Shown here one piece after another: positions 27,001 to 40,785 of a stretch of 64,000 nucleotides of DNA. A program made the translations under genes and the position numbers. A model generated the notes under the pieces. It saw only the letters and a program-made list of their open reading frames with translations, did no database searches and was not told the DNA's origin. Position 1 is the first letter of the stretch; each line of letters starts with the position of its first letter. Source of the stretch: Zeugodacus cucurbitae (lineage: Eukaryota; Arthropoda; Insecta; Diptera; Tephritidae); contig NC_071670.1 of the NCBI RefSeq assembly GCF_028554725.1, positions 72,515,001 to 72,579,000 on the forward strand, written 5' to 3'.

Positions 27001-30000
27001 AATCAACGCCATGAACTTAAAAGCCCCATTGGCGGTACTTTAAAAATAAAAATCCACTTTCCCTCATACACACGCATACAAATGGCCATAAGCATACAAA
27101 CAGGCGTACCGAATGAAGCAACATTCACATACTGACCCTTTTTGGCAAACCCAAAAATGTGTGTCCCCAATGTCACGACACACACTCGCACACATTCACG
27201 AAAATTCATGTTTGATGTACGATTACATGAGTGTAGGGTTTGTCGTTGTGTCGCTATGCGGCAGTGGCTGAGAAACCAATGCAAAAATAGAAACAAAAAT
27301 GCGAAATAAAAAAATAAGAAAGAAAAAGAAAACAAGTCGAGCGAACGGAAATGCGTACCACTGAACAACAACAACTGCGAAAGCTCATTCAAACGCACAG
27401 AGACACATGGAAGCGTTACATCAACGGAACGCGCACTTCGCACGAGATACCCAACGGCACACAGGCTCAGCCATTCCATCTCGAATTTCTGTGTCACCGA
27501 CAGCAGCTCCTGCTGCGTTGCGCCTCACCGCACCACACCACACCCACTTGGGAGAAGGAGCCTAAGTTTGTGGTATGGGTCTCATTATTAAATATTTCCT
27601 AACGTCCTTGACATTTTCCGATACATTTGGGAGCCGTGCCACATATAAATCTGTGGGGTTGTGTGTGTTTGTTCATTCCTTTGGGTGTGGATTCATATGA
27701 GAGTGTGTAATCGAGTAATATTAATGCGGAAATGTTCATATTAAAGAAAGAGTGAGTTGGTTTCCATGGACTCAATATTTATGTAGCCAGAGTTTTACGG
27801 TTTATGAAGAGGTTCATTAAATATTTACTTCACGAGAGACTTAGTGCCCGCATGCAAGCATTCCTCACATGGTTTTCGGAAGGTTTGATTGGGTTTATTT
27901 ACAACTCACTTGAATGCAGAAGCATTTAAAGCAACGCTTAAAGTTCGCTCAGCAATCAGCCAAAGAAAAGCTTGAAAAGTGTGTGTTTTAATAGTGGTTC
28001 AATTCAACTATCAAGTAATTGCAAGTATGCTATTTCGGTCCTTCGTTATAAATAATATCTGTCCGCCATATGATATACCAGATTTTGAAAATAATTACAA
28101 CTGGACAAATTCGAATTTAGAATCTAGATTTCGGTCACCCAGCTAAAGTAGTCTTTATAGATTCATTTAAGAAGGAACTGATGAGCAGATTATATGTCAA
28201 CCCATAAATTAGTCTTCCAAATCAATCTGCTACTAAATCCTAATATCCGTTAAAACTTTCTATCCTCAAACACTACTTAATAAACCCATTTATATGTGTC
28301 CAAATTTGTTGCTGTTGTTGTGCGCTATTTTTGTAAAAAGAAGTGTCGGCAGTTGATGCGTCAGCAACAATTAAAGGAGCATAGGCTATTACAACCACAA
28401 CAAAGTGATCACAGGGCAAGAGTGACAGGTTCATCAGAGGCAGCTTTACAAGTCAGCTCCACTGACACCCTTAGAGTTAGGCGTTCAACCTTGCAACATT
28501 TGCTTACTCCACGCACTCGACTGGAAAAAGGTCATTGCACAAAATTGTCCAACAACAACAACAATTTCCATAGGCACCAAAGGCAAAGACCAAACGAGTC
28601 CGAAAAAACTTGCTGCATAAACATTTCAAATCGACACATACACAATGTTACTGAAGGCACATTTTAACAGGGACAGCTGGGTGTAAAAAATAAACTTTTT
28701 TTTTTAATAAAAAAAGAAAACTGTCAAAAATGGGGGTGCCGCAAAAGCATTAAATTTTTCTAAATATTTGCAGCGATGAGGTGCAGCAAGAAAAACGTGT
28801 AAAAATCGAGAGCAGAGAAGTCAGTATGCACTCGCGGTAACGGTGCACTGCTAATATGTCACGGTTGCAATCGTCGACAATACCGTTATTGTATTGTTCG
28901 CTTTTCTCATTTTCATGCTAATGCCTTTGCGGCACGCGTAACTGTTGACAGTTCGCAGTTTGCCACCTTTTGTGGCACAGCACTTTCATCACTCGCTTCT
29001 GTTTCATTTGCATTGTTCACTGTATTTGTGACACTTATGCTGGAACCTTTGTTGTTATTCTTGTTGCTAGCTTTGTCATACTTACCGTCCTAGTGCCACA
29101 ATTCGCATTGTCTCTGCCACAATAATTGGTGCATTTCGCTGTTATTTGTGTTGCATTTGGAAACAATTTCCGTGAATTATTTCCCCTTTTATCTTTACCG
29201 TTACACTGAAGTGACAATTGGTGTCACAGCCGCAGCGATGGCATAACCGGAGCATGTAGCATGCAGACATTGGAAGAATAGCAAATTCAACGGTCCCACT
29301 TTTAATGCCGAAAACCAACATATTGCTCTATCTTCTTCACCAGCTAAAGTAGCAGTTTCGAGAAGAAACTTTTATCCATGTATTCATATAATAAATGAGC
29401 ATACGATTTCTAGATTAGGTGAAAGGGTGTGTTGTGTATAAGAAGATTTAAACTATATTCGACCATAATAAATACGAACTATCCAGGGGCCCCCTCATTC
29501 AGGTTGATGCTTCATATTTTTAATTTTACAGCATTATTTTAAGTCACATTCATCTTCTTCATTACCAACATCACCATTAATTCAAAAGGCATACATTCTT
29601 ATCTCGCTCTCAACAGAGGCACCAATTGTGGCAAGCGGCTGTGTCTACATATTTTAATGACAGCCAACCCCTCGTCGGTTAGTCATTCATTCTGCCAAAA
29701 GTAACTGAAATTTCTGGTCTTCTTTGATAGGTGGGGTTATTTATGGTTTTGCTTAGAACAAACAAAATTAGCCGTCTTCAAATCGCCTACTCCTCGATGT
29801 CCCTCTTATCTGCTTCACTAACGTGTAACAGGCGTACATATTAGATATTTGTTATATTCGAATGCTCAAGTGTAAAGGAAATGATGATAAATAACTTCCG
29901 GCTGAAGGAAATCGCTTGTTTTACTATTGATAAATTATTAATTTGCTGTAAAGTTAGAGCGATGAATTCTACGTCCATCTCTTGAAAAAATGTTACATAG

Positions 30001-30958
30001 TAACTACTATTTGCCCGTTGGCACTGACTGCGTAGCAAATAAATTATGAATAAGAAATCACGATATTGGTATTTGCTTAGTAGAACTTGGGGTTCACACT
30101 AGATGGAAAGTAGTTTAAAACTAGTTGATTTCATCATAGCGTGTGCACAGACAACGGTAACAAGCAAAAAGCTCGTTTAATTCACCTCGGGAGGTGAAAA
30201 GCTCACCACAACAATATATTATATGAATGTGCGTGTATTTGGGCTGAATATATAACAGTATGGGTGTAAATATGTTCGTGACCACATTCCGATATGTAAG
30301 TTTATAATTCGAAAAATAATATCATACCGAGTAAAGTTGAGGAAACGCCTCCTCATTTAACCTTACCTCGCCAATAGGAATGTCGCCGCAGTGTTTGTCA
30401 ACAATTTAATGATTTTCCCTTATCAGCTAATTTGATCTTATAATTTGCTTAGAAACGCCAATTAAACAGCAATTTATTAAAGTACTCTGCTTATTCTATC
30501 CATAACAGATTTCATGTGCGTCAGTGTGTGTTGCAAGAATAAAGCAAATGAGTATGGGTGTAAAAACATATTAATTCATCAGTGCTTTAAATAAGAATAG
30601 GAAACATGTCAAAAATTCAAGAGCTGGTATTTAAGTATGTATCTTTACAAGTATGTCTTGCTTGTGTAAATTCAACAATGTCGAGTAAAATTTAAAAACA
30701 AAATCCAAATAGTTTAATTAAAGCAACGAATGCCGCTTGAAGTTGGAACATTTTTAAGCTCGACAAAATGTGCAATTGTCACGGCGAGTCTCCACGAGTT
30801 CAAAGTGCCGAGCTGCTTTCTGCATCCAGCAAAGCATGTTGTTATCATGAATAACGTACGGCAGGAATATTTACACTGCGTGCCCACAAATACAAATACA
30901 ACAACAACAGAGAACAAGAAATATGTTCTTTGCTCTCAGGAAGTAGGTGAGTTGTAAG
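27001..30958. other. Anonymous DNA, no gene seen
   Basis: It holds the longest open frame of the window (164 codons, minus strand, 27003-27497), whose product is a low-complexity F/L/C-rich reflection of A/G-rich DNA, and a 123-codon Q-rich frame at 28296-28667. Neither has a domain or a splice context. Confidence 0.6.
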
Positions 30959-31660
30959 CATTTAAAAGCGGATGAGGAAGTGAGAGGTGTTTGTCGACGG
31001 AGCAACAGTTAAACCACAGCGCGCCTAAAAGCCGGCAACACTACAAAGTTTATTGGCACGAAAAATCAAAACGGCAGAAAAACCACAAACACCGTTAAGC
31101 GAGGTAAATGCCAAGGAAAAGTGAGCTTAAGAGTGCGGAACCAAAGTGGTGAGCAGTCAAAACACTAGAAAAAATAGTAAAAAGACAGGAGAAGAGTGTA
31201 AAGGACCGCATGCGAAAGGCGAGCAATTGAGAAAAAACAGACGAAAACACTCGAACCGGTGTTTAAGTGCAAAAACGACAGAAAGAGCAACAACAAACAA
31301 ATAGACGGCAACAAAACTGCAACAGACCAATTGCAACATCGATAACACAATCAACAACAGCAACAACGGAGCGTTGAAACTCTAACTTACATACATTCTT
31401 CTGCTTTCACCCACACTTATAAACGCCAACGAACGGAGCCACAACAGAAAGATCAAGAAGAGTGCTGAAAAAAGATATGTTGTCGTTGTCTGAGCACTTC
31501 TGAAGTGCAGAAGAAGAGCCATAACTCCACAATAATTGCAAGGAATATAGAAATTGCAGAAAAAAACATCCCAGTCAGTTTTAGAATAAACAATTTCATT
31601 CAGATTGAACGGCAAGGAGTTGGCAAGGCGCCACCAATGCACGAAAAATAATCACGGACG
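30959..31660 (+). other. A-rich, T-poor island
   Basis: About 700 bases rich in AACAAC, AAAAAC and GAAAG words and poor in T on the + strand, giving long F/L-rich frames on the minus strand (31157-31366, 31382-31642). It resembles an untranslated leader in composition only. Confidence 0.25.
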
Positions 31661-34600
31661 GACAGTGGTGAATTTCACACCATAAAAAGGGAAGAACAAC
31701 AAAGCAAACGAAATGATTAATTGTGAGATTGTACGTTGTCGATTGGAATGGTATCGAAGCGAAAATTCACTTTTCATTGTGAACTTAATTATATTCATTG
31801 CTAACACATAACATCAAAGTATCAGATTGCATACTGACTTCTTCCAAATATGGAAATTCATATTTATTTTGTTTCCACAAAACAATAAATTTACTCCGCA
31901 TGTGAGTCATACAATACGACTCATAACTTCCTAAACAATTTCAGTAATTATCAGTGTTCAATAAACCCAAGGCAATCACTTTAGCATCGCCTCGGCATCC
32001 AAAAAATACACACGTATGTACATATGTGTACTGGTTGTAAACATTGTAAGCGATCATAAATCACTTTACTGATATCGCAATTGCCTCAATAATTCCTAAA
32101 AATGTATGCGAGGGAGACACTTGCGAAATTCTGACACTTTTAGGCACACACCCATCCAGAGCATAAAATATTAAATTAGGGTTTTTGCACTCACCTATAC
32201 TCTGAACGAGTTCGCTTTGTCCATAAATAATGCATTTGAACTCTTTTAACCCTCAACATCGTGTTCTTAATTCATAATTTCGTTGCTTTAAACAAACATA
32301 TATTTTAAACGAAGCCAGCTGAAGCTTCGATCTCATTATAGAATATTGATATTAATAAAACTAAAGTAGAATATTTTTTTTTTCAACTATGATCTCTCTT
32401 CCATAAAGAAAGGATGTCAGATATCCCCAGAAGAATGTAGAATGTAATGCATTACCGATTATATTAAAAAGCCTAAAAATTACAATATTGGACAAACTGA
32501 AATAAGAAAATGTCTAATTTAAAGTGAACGCTATTCAGACATATCGCCACTAATACAATCGTTTAAACTGATTTGTCATTGCAAATTGATGTCTGCTTTC
32601 AACACTAGCTGCTTACTGGTCTTGATAACAGTCACAACTTCTTTTTAATGGAAACAGGGTGTTTACAGTTATAAATTTCTAACCAGCTGTGAAATTTATT
32701 ATTCTCATTTAATATTTCTCATAGTCGACTAATTAAAGATAAATAATAATGTGACTGTGAAGTGAGAAGGTCAAGTGGCTGTGGAGCATACAATTGCCGT
32801 TTTAGTTATACAGATAGTACGTGACATAGAATGTCATATATGAGACAATTCCTTAGACAAGACATGTGTATAATTGTCTCGTCAGACTATACAGCCTTTA
32901 AACGCTTCCCCAAACACACGTTTCTATACGTACATATACAGGAGGAGTCAGAACATTTCTACAATAGCGAAATGAGAATATTAAGTTTGTGTTTTACTTC
33001 TTGCACACAACTCCAACACCAGTTTACACTTACACTGAGTTTATAGTTCTCATAACACATATCTTTCGTACAGCTTATCCAGAGTTGAATGTGTTTCTCA
33101 AATTACCAAAAGCATCCCTGCTGTTGTTGTCCCTCATATGCTCTTCGTTTTATTGCGGATAGTAAAATTTGCTAAGTTATGGACACTTATGCGGTTAAGT
33201 AGACAGACAGTTAAGCTCAAGTGTGACAACAATCGCCTCGAAGCAAAGGTGATGTGGCGCCTCCTCATGTGAGCAAATAAGTGTGCGCTACACAAAATGA
33301 GATAAGAACAAATACTTGAGGGTAATTAAACCGCTAGCCGTAATAAAATGTTCACTGTTTTAGTGAAAGTTCTTTCTTACAAAATAAAAATAACTCTCTA
33401 CTCTCTCTAGCAAAATTTCAACGACTAAAATGTCAAAATATCAATGCGAACACTGAGAGGCAGTGAAACTATTGATAATTTATATATGTGAATAATTAAT
33501 TCACAAGTCCCCGATAGTAGTCAATTTACTATTTTGTCTGCTCCCTCTTTAGTCTAGATACTCATTAAGACCGTCTCATAAATTGAGTTTGAGAAAAAAA
33601 TATATATAAAGAGAAAGTACTCATACTTCGTATGACAAGTAGTTATTTCTTGTGAGAGATGCCAGTGCATTCTGTTCATAAAAGTTATTGTGTCATATGT
33701 GCGATATTCTGTCATTACATGCGTTACTGCACTTCCGCATTTGTCAACACGCCAAAGACAACACGAACAACACGTTAAGTAGACTTCTATGTACGAGAGT
33801 TGTTATTATTGCGCTTGAGTACTCAACAATGTTGGTACCAAAAACTTACCAATTTCCCTACTCACCTTATTCTCCCTCTTCACGCACACATCCACACCGA
33901 ATAAATGCATTTCCATTGTCTGGGGCTAGTGAACTTCTTAAGTCACTTAACCACTTGTGTTTTCAAGCGGTTACCTCTTGTGTTGTCTTGTCTCATTCTT
34001 GCTTTTCTCCTTGAGTTGTTGTCTTTCAGAATCGTTTGTGGATTTGTTGTGGCTTGCAAAAGAATGTGTATAAGTAAAAGTCCACGCATATCATATTTAA
34101 AGATTAAAAACTCCTCTATGATCGATATAATCGGCCTATATAACCAGTCAACCCTTTTACTTAAATTTCGATTTGTCTTTGGTGTGATTTTTAAGCTCAT
34201 TTTAAGCTCTAATAAGTTGTTAGTGTGGATTCAATTTAAAAGAAGCATATTTAGTTTCATTGCCTTCACCACAAAGCCGAAACTTAGTTTGAAAGTATAA
34301 ATTTAAGATAGAGCAATAATTCTACTAAAGAAATATATATACAATATAAATTGGTCTTACCTTATAGATCCCCAACAGGGAAATAAATATTTTAAATAAC
34401 AGAAAGTGATTATTGTTGTGAGTGAGTGAGGGAAGTGAAATCGAATGGCAGTGCGGCTTAATCTGATCCTACTGATGACTGCAACACGTTGCCACCACTG
34501 TGCAATAAGAGGTTTTTTGGCTTTGCAAATGTCGTCTAGAGAAGTGCACAGGTCGTTGAACCCTTTTGGCACACCAGCCAAATAAACTGACTGAGACCCA

Positions 34601-36229
34601 GACGAATAAAACTAAAAATTCTCTTTTCCGCATCGCATAAAATAACAAAGTTTCAGCCACAACTGTTGGCCAACTGCAACTACTCTCTTCCACACCCTCG
34701 CAGAGCCACCTTCTGTGAGGCTGTTCGAGCCACTCGACCTCTTTGGTGGCTAGCTGTCGACGTCACGCGTGAACTCTGTCACAGGTGACTGACACTAATG
34801 CCACACGTTTCTCAGCCACCGTAGACACTGCCAAAGTCACTGATGCTGTCATCAGGGCTTCATTGCCGTTTACTAGGGTTGAAGCAAGTGCAATTTTTTC
34901 ATTCATATTGGCTGCATCGGTTTTGCTGATTTTCGCGTCTGTTCATAGTTTTTAGTTTTTACGGTACTTACTCTCTCATATTCTTTGCTGTTGTTGGAAA
35001 AATTGTACGCCAGCGCCGACAGCTGACTAATTGCCAGTTTCCTCACTCAACCATTCCCGTCACTTTCTCAACGAGGCACGTTTATATTGCCAACACAAAA
35101 GTAACAGCAACGTTGGTAATATTAACACTGTCCAACACGAATCAACCTGTGGCAAGAAGTAATTATTATACTTCCGAAGAGAGACATTGGTTAAACCTGT
35201 CTATGTATTTCTGAATATGAGGTGGAAAGATCAATTAATCACGTCAAAGAAAACATCAACAATTCAGAAGACTTCCCGCAACAACAATAAACAAAACGCC
35301 TTTAGATTTCTCTGACCGTGTGTCTGACATAGTAACTCTAAGCCGCATACATATAATAAAATGTTTAAACAAAAATTAAATTAGAATTTAAATTGAATGC
35401 CTCTGTCTTCGTTACAAATCTACCTGATTAATTTAATTTATTTTCGTCCAAGTTCAGGCAAATAAGTGTAAGTGTGCTGGTTGTGATAACAAAAGTCCAC
35501 ATCAAATATTAAGGTAAATAATATATCCCTTAGGAACAAAGTCATACTGAAATAGTTCAGAGAAGGAAAAAACTCCCCTCTCCTTCCAAGTAACTCCTCT
35601 GTAAAACACATACAAAATGAGGACACATGTCTGCATCCGTTCCGATACAAAACTAAGCTTCAGGTTGCCTATTGTTTGCCAAAATAGCATACATTTAGGC
35701 GCACATTTAAATCACTTAATGCAACACGCTGCCTCTGCTATAAGGCAATTTCAGTGTAGTTACGAGTGTAACTCTCCTTAATATATGGTGGCTTTATGAA
35801 TAAAGCTATGTAGCCCACATGCTTCTTTCCTCACCTCTGCGCTTTTCTATCTCCATTAGCACATTTTTAAGAAGGCCTCCTGTTTAAATATACAAGCTAA
35901 GTAACAACAACAATAACATTAATTACAGAACAAACAACAAGAACAAGCAGATATAGCGGCAGTGAGCGTTGATTTGCCGAAATCGCTTAAGGCAGTCAAG
36001 AACTCCACCTGTATGAGGATAACGAGAGTTGTTTCTGCACTGTTGACTCTGCGGTCGTCTGCAATGTTGGTTACAAGCATATCACCATCTCATTTCTTCT
36101 GGCGTTAGCTCATCCCAGCTCTTCAATACTTGTTTTTGGGGTTATTCGGTTATACTAATTGAAATACACACACAAATTTACGAAGTAATAGAATAGAATA
36201 GTATAGAATTTAAGGAAAATACTACTTTT
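31661..36229. other. Anonymous AT-rich DNA, no gene seen
   Basis: Frames up to 131 codons (33905-34300) lack domains and overlap other frames on both strands. No mobile element recognised. Confidence 0.6.
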
Positions 36230-37597
36230 TATACTCTCGCAACAAAAGTTGTTAAGAGAGTATTATTGTTTTGTTCACATAACGGTCGTTTGTAAGTCAT
36301 AAAACTAAACGAGTTAGATATAGGGTTATATATATCAAAATGATCAGGGTGACAAGACGAGTTAACCCGTGAGAGGGTTGCTTTCGAAAATGGGCAAAAT
36401 CGGACTATTGTCACGCCCATAAAGGGGCGAAAACCGAAAACACATAAAGTGTAATAACTAAGCATAAATAAAATTATAAAAATAAATTTTGGAACAAAGG
36501 ATCAAACCAGGAAGGGGAATATTTGAATGTAATTTTTTAGGGGAAGTGGGCGTGGCCCTGCCCCCAAATCGGTTATTTGTATATATCTCGCAAACCAAAG
36601 TTTCTGCAATCGGTTCTCTTACGTACGATTACCACGCCCACCTCCCATACAAAGGTCAGGTTGAAAATTACTAAAAGTGAGTTAACTCAGTAAAGAAAAA
36701 CGCCAGAAACACTAAATTTCACATTAGAAATGGCAGGTGGAAGCTACACTTAGATTTTTTTACGAAATGAAAAATGGGCGTGGCGTCGCCCACTTATGGG
36801 TCAAAAACCATATCTCAGGAACTACTCCACCGATTTTAATGAAACTTGGTTTGTAATAGTTTCCTTACATCCCAATGATATTTTATGACAATAGGTCAAA
36901 TCGCTTCACAACCACGCCTACTTCCTATATACTAGAACTTTGAAGACAATCTGAATCGTTTTTCTTTACAATATATGTAGGAACAATTAAGTTTTTTATT
37001 AATGTTTTCTTATTATATTACATTTTACACTTTTAATTGTAAATTAAATTAGATTTAATGATTTTAATTTAAGTTTTTAGTTACAGTAAGTTGTAAAATA
37101 ATCTCTAGTTTTTTAGCGAGGTCTATCTTACTCTATGGTTATACTGAGACTGAATTCGTTTTCTTTTTCAGTTCTTCTTTTGTCGTCCGTGTTAGTGTCC
37201 GTATCGGCGTCTCGTCAAGTTCGGTCAGTCTGTCAGGGTTGTAATAGTTAGTATCAGTATTTCTGTCCGCTTCTATGTTCCCTGCCTACATATATAAAGA
37301 AGCACTAGTAAAGATATCGGTGCAGAACTTTGCCCAAATACCACGTTTATAGTGTGGCAGCCCCATTCTAAAAATCGCCGAAATCGGACCATAGGTTTTC
37401 AAGGCCGCATATATCGAACATAAGGACCTCTGTGCTTCTAACCTAATATTAGGGTTTCCAACTTTCAATGGACTTTATACAATATATATGACGAATATCA
37501 AATTGTGTATTATATAATATAAATAAAGTTAAATAAATAAATTGCGAGAGTATAAAATGTTCGGTTACGCCCGAACTTAGCCCTTCCTTACTTGTTT
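36230..37597 (+). mobile_element. Composite non-autonomous repeat with TATACTCTCGCAA inverted ends
   Basis: The left end TATACTCTCGCAA (36230-36242) is the exact reverse complement of TTGCGAGAGTATA at 37542-37554. Beyond it lies a tail that includes a short hairpin (GTTCGG, loop, CCGAAC) and seems to belong to the repeat, ending about 37597. The body has several GGGCGTGGC/CCACGCC blocks typical of this repeat type and no open frame of note. From memory, tephritid fly genomes carry many sequences ending like this; I could not check. The body is interrupted by a solo LTR at 36976-37290, so the original element was about 1.05 kb. A partial second copy is at 58585-59193. Confidence 0.75.
36976..37290. 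mobile_element. Solo LTR of a gypsy-type retrotransposon (315 bp)
   Basis: The sequence starts TGTAGGAACA and ends TGCCTACA, so it has TG...CA ends within a TGTAGG/CCTACA inverted repeat. It is flanked on both sides by TATA (36972-36975 and 37291-37294), a 4-bp target duplication as made by Metaviridae/gypsy integrases. Two arthropod initiator-like TCAGT motifs (37168-37172 and 37225-37229) fit an LTR promoter. No internal retrotransposon sequence is present, so this is what is left after recombination between two LTRs. It lies inside the TATACTCTCGCAA repeat and therefore inserted later. Confidence 0.72.
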
Positions 37598-38640
37598 AAA
37601 TATAAAAATTTTCGATTTCGTTAAGTCAATATTACAAGTTGTAGTCAACATTCAATTTCAGAGATCGCCACTTCTGAAGTTCAACGAACTTTGGTCATTG
37701 TCCAAAAAAGCTATTATTATTCAACACCTTTGCTCCTCGCATTCTCATCTGCATTCGTATATATCAATACATATTCTTTATTGTTCATCTGTCTGCCTGC
37801 TTATTCCCTGTGGCCATTGGTCGACTGTTGGCTGTCATTTTGACTTGGACTTTTATCAATTTTGCACTTTTTGTTGCCAATAATGGTCAATTTAATCATT
37901 TATTTGTCACCGAGCACCCCTGCACCTCTTAAATCCCATTGCATTTAGTCTGCTATCCCGAAACTGCCTGTCTCTGCAGTTAAGTTGAGAATTGGTTGGG
38001 AATTTCATTTAATTCCATTTCGTAATAATTGTTGTAGCCGCCTGTTTTACAGTGAAAATTCGATTTGGTTGAATTGCCGTCAATTCAGAGGCAGATTGAT
38101 TGCGATGCAGTTGCAACACCGGCGATATGACAGAGAGTGAAAATGGCGGGAGGTTTTCCGATGGGATTGAGGTTCGAAGGAAGAGATGAATTCGAGCAGC
38201 CAAAAAAGATTTGACGATGAAGGGGTGAGAGACAACAAAAAAGTGATAACTGAATTTACATAAATATGTTGTCTGCCTCGTTGGGATGTATACCACACCT
38301 GAATCAGAATTTCTCTTTCGGGCGAATTTTCGCATGTTTAATGTGAGAAATGGTCCTGTTGATTTTGTAATGTAGTCGGGTGAACCCACAGTTAAAAAAT
38401 ATTTTTTATAGACGAGCACTTGTAATAACCTATATGCAAGTTACCAATTGGATATTATTTTATAGCAATACATTTATTGGGTTGATTGGTGTGAAACCAT
38501 CAAAATTACCGTATACTCATTGGTCTTCAAGCTCTTATCGGAATTTTCTCATACTGTCCACATTTACAACAATAACTGATTGCACAAATTCGCAAACGAA
38601 ACTGAGCCTCTACTGAGTTTAAAAGAAACAGAAGCAAAAC

Positions 38641-38664
38641 GAAAACAGAAACAGAAACAGAAAC
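38641..38664. repeat. (GAAACA)n tract
   Basis: Short hexamer tract inside an A-rich, T-poor island (about 38600-38880). Confidence 0.85.
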
Positions 38665-40757
38665 GACACTGAATACAAAAGGGCATATAAAAATATTTTG
38701 TGAAGGAAGAAAAACACAACAAATGTCCTAAAACAATACGAATACGAGGCAACAACAAGATTATAGTGCTGCAGTAAAAATAATAACAGATGGCACAACA
38801 AACATAAAAGTAACGGTGAAACAGGAAACAGGCACAAATACGAAGTGCAGCAGTTCGGCAGGAAAAATATGAAAGCACTAAACGGCTTAAAACCGGCTGT
38901 GTATCAACAGAAAAAGAGTAAGCCTTTCATCCTCTTCCTTTAGTTGGCAAAGGAATTGTTGCAAAAGTAAGGAATATCCTTTGTATCGTCCCGAATAACA
39001 AGGAAACCCACTTCAGTAGTACAAAAAACATGAATTACCCTTGCTGATGATTGTTGGCGACAGTGCGGCTGTGAAGATTTGGGTCAACGCAATATATCGC
39101 ATAAATTTTGGCTTGTGGGTTGATATGTATTTTGTAGATGGGATTGGCATGTATTTAAGTGGTTGGTTGTGGAGAATAACAACCGTGGCAACAAGAAAGA
39201 TGTAGAAAACGGTGATTAATAGAAAACAAGTAGTTGTTCAGTAAAACTGGAACTTCATACAAATTTCAGTCGAAAATTTCTTAATCGCCTGTGAATACAT
39301 TCTTAGAAATTCACTAAGGCCATCAGCGAATTTCCGTTTAAAACAGAAAAGCAAAATTTTCTTATTTTTCTTTGCGGATTTCAGAAAGGCTTAGAGTGGC
39401 AGAGCTTTCCCATTCTCTTAAATCGCTTATTAATTTAATCCATTTTCCACTTCACTGCACAGGTATAACAAAGAATTTATTTTTAATTTCAAAGCAAGAA
39501 TTTCTTAATTTGAAATACGTACCCCTCCACAATCGCCAGAGGCGCACACATTTTTGGATTTTTTTTTTGGATTCACATCAAAAAATAATTTAGAAACTTG
39601 ATATCTTTAGATCCACCTAAATTAATTGAAACTGTTTGTGTCACAACTGTAGTTGTATAAAATTGTTGTAATGAAGAAATTGAATAGCACACTATACACT
39701 ACCATAAATACATATGTACATTGATAGAATATATATAATATAAAAGTTCAGCGCTTAAAGTCAGGGAGGAACTATTTTACTCACTGGAACTTTCACTTCA
39801 GTCAATTATTTGACTTATTCTGCCTTATCTCTTACCTTTTGTTAAGCGACGTGATTTTTAGTCTCCTGAAATTTTGAGCTCTTTTAATCCCAATGACTTG
39901 TTAATGCCGTGCTCTGCTGTGTCGTGCGCTACATAGCAACGTCAAGCATTTCGCTGGTTTCACTCAAGTTTCAAATAAATTAAATTAATCCACTTCCGCA
40001 ATGCCGGCCAGAAGCAAGCTGCCGAGTAATTCAAGGCAGCCTTCTTGCCCAGCTGAAACATTCCTCAATGAGTCCGTCTTTGCAACTTTGTTGCATAGTT
40101 GTGAATTTGGCCTTGGTCCTTCCAGGGTTCACTTTCTTCTAACTGTTCGTGTGATTGCGACGTTTCTCTTAACTAGTGTAGCAGTTTTCTTGCCCGACGG
40201 CCAAGTCTTCATCTTGTTGCAATTCTTTTCACAACACTACAGTTTTCAGTTGTTAGTTTTGCTTATTACATTAGCAAATAAGAAGTTGCGATTTCATATT
40301 ATTGAACAGGCACGGCAAAAATTATGATATTTTATTAGATTAAATATTGTGTTTGCGCAAACATTTTATTGTAATAATCAAACTCACAGCATGTCGTATT
40401 CACCTACAGAAATACCGGGAAGATTTCATTTAATTCGTCACTTGCAAATTCTTATTAGCCATTGCCATATTCACATCGTCAATACAAAGAAAATTCTCAG
40501 AACATAATTTGTTTCTCCTCTAGGATCCCTCTCACAAAAGCGACTAAACAAATTACTTCAAAACACCGCGGCGTCAAACTGCTACACGGCATTTAATTTC
40601 TCGATTTGCATTCATTACAAATATTACACTACAAATTGGACGTGGCACAGGGACTCATATAAGTCAGTCACTTTGTTCTTTGCTTCAGTCGTTTGTCTTC
40701 CAAATAGCCCGCCTCCTAACCTTTTGCGCATTTTGTGACACCGTCGCCCAGCACTAA

Positions 40758-40785
40758 GCAATTAAGATGAATATCTAAAATTAAA
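40758..40785 (+). repeat. Dispersed repeat pair, copy 2
   Basis: Partner of 19437-19464; the 20-base word at 40766-40785 is identical to 19445-19464. Confidence 0.6.

Noticed and set aside
27003..27497. Longest open frame in the window (164 codons, minus strand)
   Set aside because: The product is a low-complexity F/L/C-rich string opposite A-rich DNA. It has no domain and no splice or start context.
38009..38419. 136-codon frame, minus strand
   Set aside because: No domain; it overlaps another minus-strand frame of different phase and shows no codon pattern.
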